This document shows positions 43,381 to 50,695 of a stretch of 64,000 bases of DNA, one piece after another. Where the stretch lies: the NCBI RefSeq assembly GCF_009680455.1, contig NZ_WKRD01000001.1, positions 124,001-188,000 of the forward strand. The letters are read 5' to 3'. Under the pieces are notes generated by a model, which saw nothing but the letters and a program-made list of their open reading frames with translations, did not search any database and was not told the origin of the DNA. A program made the position numbers and the translations under genes. The stretch comes from Lachnospira eligens (GTDB lineage Bacteria > Bacillota > Clostridia > Lachnospirales > Lachnospiraceae). Every line of letters begins with the position of its first letter. Position 1 is the stretch's first letter.

Positions 43381-43902
43381 TCAATCCTCCTTCAAAATTC
43401 CATCAATTTTCTTTATCTTTTCGATACTTACAGAATCAGTATGTATAAGCAGATTAAGGTATTTGTTCAGACGAACAAGCCTACTAACTTCGTCTGCTCT
43501 CAAATCACCTAATTTAACTTCTTCTGCCTCTACTTTTTCTACATTCTTATTGCCTTCAACAAGATAATTATAATAGGCTGTCAATGTTACTCTCATAAGA
43601 AACGGCGACTTTACTCTAGAAATCTTAAATACATCTTTGAATCGTTCTACCACATCATCTAATAATTCACAATTGGTTCGAACTTTTAATGAAGTAGGTA
43701 AATCATTCCTTTCTTCAACACTTATTACCTTTTTTGCTGCAGCAATCAATTGATTATCAGTCAAATCTTTGGTATACAGTAATACCCTGTTAAAAATAGC
43801 TTGTCTGTCAAAGCCTTCTACTCCTCCTTCCATTTCAACAATTCGTTCAAATAAAGTAATAATAGTTGTCGTCGGTTTCACAGATACATATTTTTCTTCC
43901 AT
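43381..43902 (-). CDS. Hypothetical protein paired with the small winged-helix protein
   Basis: A 173-residue, mostly helical protein with many charged residues (EEKYVSVKPTTTIITLFERIVEME, then the VVERFKDVFKISRVKSPF segment). No membrane span or catalytic motif is evident. A clean CAAGGAGGATACTGT site precedes the ATG. It is directly coupled to the gene at 43163-43378 and lies beside an inactive tyrosine integrase, so the two were probably cargo of that element. Confidence 0.6.
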   Translation of the reverse strand: MEEKYVSVKPTTTIITLFERIVEMEGGVEGFDRQAIFNRVLLYTKDLTDNQLIAAAKKVISVEERNDLPTSLKVRTNCELLDDVVERFKDVFKISRVKSPFLMRVTLTAYYNYLVEGNKNVEKVEAEEVKLGDLRADEVSRLVRLNKYLNLLIHTDSVSIEKIKKIDGILKED

Positions 43903-44078
43903 TACAGTATCCTCCTTGTTAATTATTTCAGAATAATATTTCTACTTACTTCCGCTTTTGGAATCAAAATACCAAATCCCTCTACGTTTCGCAAGTGCTT
44001 TTCGGAATATTTTTTCCATTTACATCTCTTTTTGGAAACGCCAAAAAGCTCCAGCCGGAGCGTCTCTGCTACGTAACA

Positions 44079-44709
44079 TTACACTACTTTAAACATTTTC
44101 TGCGATACCGCTTTGGCATCGTTTTTCTTCTCTATCTCCGCCTGTGCTTTCCTAAACTCTTCCATTCGTTTCAATTCTTCCTCTGCATCATCAAATCCGA
44201 TATGCGTGTACACATTCATTGTAACACTTATATCCGAATGCCCCATGAGGTACTGTAATATCTTCGGATTCATTCCCGATTTGGCCATATTGCTGCAATA
44301 GGTGTGTCAGCATACATGAGGTGTAATGTTTGGCATCTGTACTCGGTAGATATCATTGTATCTGCCAACCATATGATTGAATCGGTGCTGCTAGTGCATT
44401 GCAACTAGTGGCATTCCATTATCATCGTAAAATAGAAATCCACTGTAGCCATCTATAAATTTTTCCACCTTGGGAGCATTGCTGTCCTCAATGATTGCCT
44501 GAAACATTTCTGCTATATCCTCTGTAATCGGCAGTACCCTTGTTCCGGCATCTGTCTTTGTGGTTTCGATGATATATTGCATATCCGATGTTCTCTGTAA
44601 CTGATGGTCGATATTCACTGTTCGTTTCTCCAAATCAATATCCTTCAGCGTCAGTCCACAAAACTCCGAAATTCGCATTCCCATACGAAAGAGTATGTAG
44701 TGTACTTTA
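44079..44709 (-). pseudogene. Tyrosine integrase remnant with two in-frame stops
   Basis: The three pieces are in one frame: GMRISEFCGLTLKDIDLEKRTVNIDHQLQ (catalytic Arg region), a TAG at 44391-44393 replacing a codon, then TPHVC-stop-HTYCSNMAKSGM with a TGA at 44307-44309, then the C-terminal NPKILQYLMGHSDISVTMNVYTH with the tyrosine nucleophile. The TGA replaces CGA of the second catalytic arginine in the H-x-x-R box. The N-terminal DNA-binding part is missing beyond about 44709. It matches Tn916-type integrases of conjugative elements. Confidence 0.9.
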
Positions 44710-44718
44710 CACTATCTA

Positions 44719-45321
44719 TCATTTCCTTAACAATTTCACTATTCCTATAACCGATTCGATTAATACTACAGCCACAAATGGTATTCCCATAAGCGTCACG
44801 GCGAACATCATATATTCTATCCCATTCAGCAGATGTTCCCATCCTCCTGTAGCCTGCGACACTATCCACATTTGATTGTTAACCAAAGCACCTATCAGAA
44901 ATCCCAGTATCAGTCCACAGATCAGCCACGTCTCGCAGATTATGACGACATCTTTCAGCCGCACCATCTGATTGTCATATATCCATCTCCTAAATATAAT
45001 ATACAAAACCCCACACATCAGGGGGACCACAAATACAACAATCAGATTGAAACTGTCGTTATATGTTTCTTCCATATAATCTGACATCGTCATAATACCC
45101 CAACATATGAGCTGTGCTATCAGACACAGTAATATTTTCTTCTTAACAATCCCTCTTAGGGAACATTTCTTATACATTATCGTATACACTCCTGTTCCAA
45201 TTTGATCTTTTGTGCCAGCATATACCGTGCCACTTCCTGTTCTTCCTCGGAAAACCAGCTTTCCCTGCTCTATCCTATCTCTTATATACAGAATAAACCT
45301 GTGGGTGTCTTCGCTCAACAC
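44719..45321 (-). CDS. Membrane protein, possibly 5'-truncated
   Basis: A 200-residue frame with a soluble N-terminal part (LSEDTHRFILYIRDRIEQGKLVF) followed by about four membrane helices from residue 60 on. The only start nearby is a TTG with a weak GGAG, while the frame stays open about 70 bases further upstream (through FHGERLSSEILAELKSRV-like residues) without a start codon. It looks like the end of a longer gene cut at the same rearrangement that broke the integrase. Function unknown. Confidence 0.5.
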   Translation of the reverse strand: MLSEDTHRFILYIRDRIEQGKLVFRGRTGSGTVYAGTKDQIGTGVYTIMYKKCSLRGIVKKKILLCLIAQLICWGIMTMSDYMEETYNDSFNLIVVFVVPLMCGVLYIIFRRWIYDNQMVRLKDVVIICETWLICGLILGFLIGALVNNQMWIVSQATGGWEHLLNGIEYMMFAVTLMGIPFVAVVLIESVIGIVKLLRK

Positions 45322-45434
45322 CCGGGATTTTAGCTCCGCAAGAATTTCACTTGACAGTCTTTCACCATGGAATGAAAATGTAAAACAAATCTGTCAAAAC
45401 AACTCATAGTAAATATTCGATAAAAATGCAATGT

Positions 45435-46325
45435 TTAATATGCAATTCTAAAATAATCCAAATACGCCTTATACTTATCCTGTGCGGTCAGACAGGTATC
45501 TGTCAGATAACCTTTTTCATTGTTCCATTCTTTCAATCCACGATAATAGAACATCTTCAGATTATCCTCGATGATAAACGGAATGATATTATATTTCAGA
45601 CATTCCTTGAACATAATTAATCTGCCCACACGACCGTTGCCGTCCTGGAATGGATGGATGCGTTCAAACTTCACATGGAAATCCAGAATATCCTCAAAAG
45701 TCCTTTCTTCTTTTCCGTTGTACTCTGTCAGCAAAGCTTTCATTTTATCGGCAACTTCTTCCGGAAGTGCTGTATCCATACCACCGACTTCATTCGGTAT
45801 CTTTTTATAGTCGCCTACGGCAAACCAATCTTTTCTGGAATCACTGGTACCACTCTTCAAGACCAGATGAAGTTCTTTCATAAACTTCTCTGTCAGAGCT
45901 TTCTTTGCATTATCAATAATCATATCTATACAGCGGAAATGATTTGCTGTTTCAATCACATCATCCACATTCAGCACATCTTTTTCTACACCGATGGTAT
46001 TGGTTTCAAAGATATATCTGGTCTGATCGTGAGTCAGGCGGTTGCCTTCAATATGATTGGAGTTATATGTTAACTCAATCTGTGTCTTATGATAAATACC
46101 ACCGGAATACTTACTTGCCTTCTGCTCCTGCAGAATATCTAGCAATGTAATTGGCTGCTCTTTCTTTTTATTTGAACGCTCCGGCTTTTCTACATTTTCG
46201 GGAATGTTCCAAGTCTTGCCGGTAAGAAACGCACCGTTTACTCGTCCCTGAGCACAGTAATTTCTGACACTACGTTCCGACACATCCCATTTTTTCGCTA
46301 TTTCAGTAACTGAAAGGTATCGCAT
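45435..46325 (-). CDS. Fic family AMP-transferase-type protein with N-terminal HTH
   Basis: A 296-residue protein beginning MRYLSVTEIAKKW after GGAGGAGAGCAG. Residues 1-50 form an excisionase-like winged helix (WDVSERSVRNYCAQGRVNGAFLTGKTWNIP). The autoinhibitory motif SNHIEGN (about residues 89-95) precedes the Fic core HPFQDGNGRVGR (about 224-235), which is complete, so the enzyme should transfer AMP or a related group to proteins and is self-inhibited. It sits alone between other island fragments. The target is unknown. Confidence 0.92.
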   Translation of the reverse strand: MRYLSVTEIAKKWDVSERSVRNYCAQGRVNGAFLTGKTWNIPENVEKPERSNKKKEQPITLLDILQEQKASKYSGGIYHKTQIELTYNSNHIEGNRLTHDQTRYIFETNTIGVEKDVLNVDDVIETANHFRCIDMIIDNAKKALTEKFMKELHLVLKSGTSDSRKDWFAVGDYKKIPNEVGGMDTALPEEVADKMKALLTEYNGKEERTFEDILDFHVKFERIHPFQDGNGRVGRLIMFKECLKYNIIPFIIEDNLKMFYYRGLKEWNNEKGYLTDTCLTAQDKYKAYLDYFRIAY

Positions 46326-46504
46326 CTGCTCTCCTCCGTTATAAATCAAATATAAAATATTCATAAGTAATATTTTTCTTTATTTTGCCGTCACTCCCTG
46401 ACAATCCATGATTTTTCTTATATTAATTCCGGTTTCTCTTTTATCAATTATTGGAAACATATTCCCTCCATACATAATAATGTTACCTTTAATTTATTAT
46501 TTCA

Positions 46505-47044
46505 TCACTCCATCGCCAATCCCAGCCGATAAGCCTCATCCAGCCCATCAGTGTTCCTGACATCACCTTTATCCTTAGCACCTCTGACCAGCACCATTCC
46601 CGCATCTTCAAGCTTGAAGAAATTAAGCACAAGCTGATACTGTATCTTAATAGAATCAAACAATTCCGACAAAACTGCTGCTCCAACCAGTATCAACGCC
46701 AGCTTCTTGACTTTGAAATCATTTCTCATAGGAGTATGTAACCTGTCGATAATTGCTTTAAGCTGCGCACTCACTCCATAGAAATACACTGGTGAAGCAA
46801 CGACAATCACATCAGCACATTTTAACTTATCATAAACTATCTGCATGTCGTCCTGCTGAAAACATTCATGTCCTTCCCTGTCAAAGCACGAATTGCAGCC
46901 ATTGCATGGATTGACCTTATAATCCGCCACCGAAACGACTTCTACATTATTATTCTTTTCCGCACCTTTAACAAATGCATCAACCAACAGGTCAGTATTG
47001 CCACCCTTACGCGGACTGCCTGACAAAACAATAATATTGCTCAT
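46505..47044 (-). CDS. Flavodoxin-fold NAD(P)H-dependent oxidoreductase
   Basis: A 179-residue flavoprotein. The N-terminal NIIVLSGSPRKGGNTDLLVDAF is the FMN phosphate-binding loop, then the NPCNGCNSCFDREGHEC cysteine set typical of iron-sulfur-flavoprotein-like members, and ADVIVVASPVYFYGVSAQLKAIIDR around the flavin. It probably reduces quinones, nitro compounds or another small molecule. It is not obviously linked to its defence-type neighbours. Confidence 0.9.
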   Translation of the reverse strand: MSNIIVLSGSPRKGGNTDLLVDAFVKGAEKNNNVEVVSVADYKVNPCNGCNSCFDREGHECFQQDDMQIVYDKLKCADVIVVASPVYFYGVSAQLKAIIDRLHTPMRNDFKVKKLALILVGAAVLSELFDSIKIQYQLVLNFFKLEDAGMVLVRGAKDKGDVRNTDGLDEAYRLGLAME

Positions 47045-47055
47045 GAAAATCCTCC

Positions 47056-47160
47056 TTACCTGTCAGAAACTTCAAGGTCTTCCACCGCATTTTTCAACAA
47101 ATCCTTAAACTCATTCGTTCCTTCAACATACGCTTTATCCTTATTTGTAAGTATGTATAC
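47056..47160 (-). pseudogene. 3' end of a broken gene
   Basis: A frame ending at TAA (47056-47058) reads VYILTNKDKAYVEGTNEFKDLLKNAV and finishes GVEDLEVSDR-like, protein-like in composition and directly upstream of the flavoprotein, but without start codon or ribosome-binding site. It merges upstream into the terminator of the ABC gene. It may be a decayed regulator that once preceded the flavoprotein. Confidence 0.35.
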
Positions 47161-47196
47161 AGGATTGAAAACACAAAACACATCGATTCAAAACAT

Positions 47197-47238
47197 AAAG
47201 CCAATTGGTTTTCATGTTGTGGAAATCCAATCGGCTTT
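47197..47238 (-). terminator. Terminator of the ABC-ATPase operon
   Basis: AAAGCCAATTGG (47197-47208) pairs with CCAATCGGCTTT (47227-47238) with one wobble. It lies 10 bp after the stop of the DUF2326 gene. Confidence 0.6.
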
Positions 47239-47248
47239 TCTAAGTGAC

Positions 47249-48955
47249 TTATATTCCAAAAAACTTATTATTTGTACTTAATTCCAAAACTTTTGCTTTT
47301 TGGACATATTTTTGATCAACTTTATCAATACGTTCTCTTAAAATAGGTATAATATACTGTCCATCTATCTCTTCACATATTTCAAAAATAGTCTTTATCT
47401 GATTTATATGAGTATTTTCCATCTTATCATGAATTACAAATTGTGGAACTTTTATACCCATATGAATACTATATTGCATATATGCTAAATCAAAAGCTAC
47501 AATAACTGCTTTCTTTTTTCCTGTCCCTACCTTTCCTCCAAGTGACGCAATACTAACAGGAAATTTTTTCTCTTCTTTCCAATTTTCATTATATGCCAAC
47601 AAATATTTCTCACCATATAGTTTATCACAATAGTCAGAAAAAAATTGATTAAACTTTTTTATTTTTTCATCTATACCATCATTTTCCATCTGATTTTGAA
47701 TATCCAATAATTCTTTATTCAAACCTTGTCTAACCGCTTCCTGTTCCTCTAATAGCTGAATAGACTGTTTTATCTCTCCTTTCTTTAATGACAAATCTTC
47801 AATTTTACGATTAAGCATATTCAATTCATCTAATAATCCTTCATCCAATGCCTCAATTGTTATCTTTTCTTTTTGCTCCAAAATATTTGCTAATTGGGAA
47901 GAGTACTGTTCCAATAATTCCTTTTTTACATTCAATTGTTTCTGTATGAAATCAATTCGATTTTGAATCATTGAATTATGAAAACTAATCATATCCTCAA
48001 AGTTCTTCTGCAATTTAGGAATATAACTCTTAGCTTCCTGATATATTGCCTGAAGTATTTGAATATTAATTTCCGATTTTTCCTTTGATAAACTCACTAT
48101 ACTATTTTCTATATTGGAAATTTCAAACTCTACCAATTCCATCTTTTCTTGCAAATCATTAATCCGCAAAGTTAGTTTTCTCTTTGAATCTAATTCTTCT
48201 CTATATTCATCCATATATGACAATTTATTTCTCTTGTCATATAAATCTTTTAAATCTGAATTAATAATTTCAAGTGATTGTTTCAAAACACTTAATGATG
48301 AAATACTCTTACTCTTTTCCAACATTTGAATTGTTTTTTGGCACTCAAATAGTTTTTCTGTAATTTCTCCTTTTTTACTTAGTAATTCATCACTATATAT
48401 TTGAAACAAGAAACAATATATTGTGTCATATACATCACTACCTGTCATTATAGGCAAAAATTTAATCATTCTTTCTTCTGCAGTATTTTCCACTCTTACA
48501 AACTTAGGTATTAACTGTCTAAATGTCGGTCTTGGCTCTTTCAAACCAAAGATTATCTTCTTCAACTCATCCCAAAAATCCTGTTCAGAATAAGGCTCGT
48601 CAAAAATATATTTTTTCCCTCTCAGGAACAAATCTCGCTTTATTGAATATTCCCTTTTGTTTTCATCTATCAAAATCAACTCAGCCTGAACTTTATATTC
48701 TTCTAAGAAATCCTTAACCACCACATTTTCACTTCTAGTATCCGAATCATAATATAATTCACGAACAGACTTTGCACCCAAACATAAATCTATTATTTTT
48801 ATTGCAGTAGATTTTCCTACACTATTACCACTTTCACGCAAACTCTCCGGAGTATCATCTATAATCAAGTTCAATCCTTTTTCTTTAAATTGAATCTCAC
48901 GTATAACTTCTTCAGAAGGTTTCGTTTTGCGTACTATTAATTTTTTTATTTTCAT
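47249..48955 (-). CDS. DUF2326-type ABC/SMC-like ATPase (ABC-3C system ATPase)
   Basis: A 568-residue ATPase with split ABC domains: N-terminal Walker A SGNSVGKSTAIKIIDLCLG (about residues 43-60), a long central coiled coil (about 200-420), and C-terminal SLGGKVGTGKKKAVIVAFDLAY signature region and Walker B-like FVIHDKMENTHINQI, where His-Asp replaces Asp-Glu. DUF2326 proteins are the motor component of ABC-three-component conflict systems. I chose MKIKKLIVRKT after GGAAAGGTG; it overlaps the preceding small gene by 44 bp. It is the last gene of a four-gene operon. Confidence 0.87.
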   Translation of the reverse strand: MKIKKLIVRKTKPSEEVIREIQFKEKGLNLIIDDTPESLRESGNSVGKSTAIKIIDLCLGAKSVRELYYDSDTRSENVVVKDFLEEYKVQAELILIDENKREYSIKRDLFLRGKKYIFDEPYSEQDFWDELKKIIFGLKEPRPTFRQLIPKFVRVENTAEERMIKFLPIMTGSDVYDTIYCFLFQIYSDELLSKKGEITEKLFECQKTIQMLEKSKSISSLSVLKQSLEIINSDLKDLYDKRNKLSYMDEYREELDSKRKLTLRINDLQEKMELVEFEISNIENSIVSLSKEKSEINIQILQAIYQEAKSYIPKLQKNFEDMISFHNSMIQNRIDFIQKQLNVKKELLEQYSSQLANILEQKEKITIEALDEGLLDELNMLNRKIEDLSLKKGEIKQSIQLLEEQEAVRQGLNKELLDIQNQMENDGIDEKIKKFNQFFSDYCDKLYGEKYLLAYNENWKEEKKFPVSIASLGGKVGTGKKKAVIVAFDLAYMQYSIHMGIKVPQFVIHDKMENTHINQIKTIFEICEEIDGQYIIPILRERIDKVDQKYVQKAKVLELSTNNKFFGI

Positions 48956-49175
48956 AATACACCTTTCCTTCCTCAACTCTAACGAGTTCTAATAAATACA
49001 ACCAATCTAACCCATAATAAATAAAATCAACATGAACTTTTTTCTTTAAATGTTGTTGTGATTCCTCCAACAATTTCTCGATGGATATAACTTTTACTTG
49101 CTCTAAAATTTTTAACAACACACCACCCAAATAATACAATGAAAAATCGGGCTGTCTTTGACTATTTAAAATCAT
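48912..49175 (-). CDS. ABC-3C middle component (MC6-like)
   Basis: An 87-residue protein. Its layout (YYLGGVLLKILEQ helix, IEKLLEESQQHL, then FIYYGLDWLYLLELVRVEEGKVYY) fits the small winged-helix-like 'middle component' seen between effector and ATPase in ABC-three-component systems. Its start overlaps the stop of the upstream gene by 4 bp and its end overlaps the ATPase start, so all are translationally coupled. The subfamily label is from memory of the pattern. Confidence 0.72.
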   Translation of the reverse strand: MILNSQRQPDFSLYYLGGVLLKILEQVKVISIEKLLEESQQHLKKKVHVDFIYYGLDWLYLLELVRVEEGKVYYENKKINSTQNETF

Positions 49176-49765
49176 ATAGGTCTCTCCAATATCTTACATT
49201 CCATAAAACAAAAACAAGTAAAACACTCTATTCCTAATTCTATGTCCTCAACATACATAGTATCAAATTCTTTTGCTCCCATAACTGCATCACGAATTTT
49301 TATTTTTACCATATCAATAATTCTATCCGAATTTTTCCTTACTATCTCGATATAGCTTTTACCCGTCTGTATATTTTCTGCAATTATTTCTCCTTTTGCT
49401 TGTAAATACCAGAGATGAACACATTTTAAAATCCTAGCCTTACCAGAAATATTTGAATCATCATAGGCGTTCAAATGGTTCTCACATATCGAATAATACG
49501 CAGAAAATTCCTTGATAATTTCTTTATATTTAACTACACAATTATATTCTATTTTTTCATCAGGTCTGTATTCTTGAAGATTACCTATATTATCACTAAA
49601 ATCATCTTGAACACACATTTCTCCTAGCGTTTTTACTACAGTAGCTATCAAAGAAGGGATTTTAACAACTTTTTGTATTGATACGTTAATATTCCCACTA
49701 TTTTGTCCTACAATTACTCCCTGATTTTCTCCACTATTTTCAGTTTTGAATTCATTTCTTGTCAT
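49172..49765 (-). CDS. ABC-3C effector-type protein with Asn/Gly-rich start
   Basis: A 197-residue protein. The first 30 residues hold a GENQGVIVGQNSGNINVSIQ stretch, spaced as short Gly-x-Asn turns, followed by a helical body (about residues 35-195, with VVKTLGEMCVQDDF and KGEIIAENIQTGKSYIEIV) ending in a cysteine-rich ECFTCFCFMEC. It is coupled by 4-bp overlaps to its neighbours on both sides. A similar Asn/Gly motif ends the small membrane protein upstream. I infer it is the adaptor or C-terminal-domain component of the ABC-3C system. Confidence 0.65.
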   Translation of the reverse strand: MTRNEFKTENSGENQGVIVGQNSGNINVSIQKVVKIPSLIATVVKTLGEMCVQDDFSDNIGNLQEYRPDEKIEYNCVVKYKEIIKEFSAYYSICENHLNAYDDSNISGKARILKCVHLWYLQAKGEIIAENIQTGKSYIEIVRKNSDRIIDMVKIKIRDAVMGAKEFDTMYVEDIELGIECFTCFCFMECKILERPI

Positions 49766-49980
49766 CTATGTATTTCCCCTGAATTAATTCCACTCATAAT
49801 TCCAGAATTGCTCCCATTATTTTCAACATTTACATTACCTTTATTCCTTACATTTCGACTATGTTCTTCTTTTATTTGCTTTAAAATATCCTGGGCTTCA
49901 TTTTTAGCTCTAATAGCAATCACAGTTGATATAACAGTTGCAACAGTTCCTATTGCAGTCAATATTAACGTCCAATCCAT
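49762..49980 (-). CDS. Small membrane protein of the ABC-3C operon
   Basis: A 72-residue protein with one N-terminal membrane helix (LILTAIGTVATVISTVIAIRA, about residues 5-25), a charged linker (KNEAQDILKQIKEEHSR) and a C-terminal Asn/Gly-rich GNVNVENNGSNSGIMSGINS region. That end is like the start of the next protein. GAGGAGAAATACTT precedes the ATG. It heads the operon behind a SigA-like promoter. A role as membrane-acting effector is inference. Confidence 0.7.
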   Translation of the reverse strand: MDWTLILTAIGTVATVISTVIAIRAKNEAQDILKQIKEEHSRNVRNKGNVNVENNGSNSGIMSGINSGEIHR

Positions 49981-50010
49981 AAGTATTTCTCCTCAATTAT
50001 AATTCATTTT

Positions 50011-50039
50011 ATTATAACACTTGGTTTAATAATAGTCCA
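50011..50039 (-). promoter_or_regulatory. SigA-like promoter of the ABC-3C operon
   Basis: On the minus strand TGGACT (50034-50039), 17 bp, TATAAT (50011-50016), 30 bp before the first gene. The surrounding gap (49981-50228) has no other feature that I can see. Confidence 0.65.
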
Positions 50040-50228
50040 TAATTACCCGATTTTGTCTCTACTTTCTTATCAACCACATTATATCTCTTAAATCAGAAAC
50101 AGCCATCCATATGCCCTAATCCTATATTCGTTGTTTTCTCTGAAATCTACTCTTCCTGTGTAAATAGCTTTATAACTATCTGATGCTACACTGTTTCAAG
50201 TTTTGACTATGATTTTGTATAAATATTT

Positions 50229-50630
50229 CTACATATCCTCTCTTATCTTCTCTATCAAAGTAACATCCGCTGGCAGCCATTCAACCTCTCCAAGATGTTG
50301 TTTAGTCAGCCATTTTGCGTTCTCATGCTCTTTTAACACCAGATCTCCGCTTAATATCTCACACCAGAAGCAATCCATTGAAAGATGAAAATTAGGATAA
50401 TCATATTCAATTGTATCGATTAAAGCTCCAACTTTAACTTCTGTATCTAATTCTTCCATAATCTCACGTTTTAACGCTTCCTGTGGTGTTTCTCCTGCTT
50501 CTATTTTTCCGCCTGGAAATTCCCAGCCATCTTTGAATTCTCCATATCCTCGCTGGGTTGCAAAAATAATTGGTTCTTTCTTATCATTAACTGCCTTTAT
50601 TACTGCTGCAACTACCCTAACTGTTTTCAT
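50229..50630 (-). CDS. Nudix hydrolase (MutT-like, 8-oxo-dGTPase type)
   Basis: A 133-residue protein starting MKTVRVVAAVI after GAGGAAAATAC. The Nudix box is complete: GGKIEAGETPQEALKREIMEEL, with G-x5-E-x7-RE-x2-EE. The length and WEFPGG lead-in match small (deoxy)nucleoside triphosphate pyrophosphohydrolases. It lies about 65 bp downstream of the truncated helicase gene. A helicase-Nudix pair may be a functional unit. Confidence 0.9.
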   Translation of the reverse strand: MKTVRVVAAVIKAVNDKKEPIIFATQRGYGEFKDGWEFPGGKIEAGETPQEALKREIMEELDTEVKVGALIDTIEYDYPNFHLSMDCFWCEILSGDLVLKEHENAKWLTKQHLGEVEWLPADVTLIEKIREDM

Positions 50631-50695
50631 GTATTTTCCTCTTTTCTGTAACAAAATATGATTGTCTTTGCATATGCAGAGAATTTTGTATGTAT

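Noticed and set aside
44651..44869. Short frame between the integrase remnant and the membrane protein
   Set aside because: It overlaps both in another frame and its residues do not resemble a protein family; most likely a shadow.
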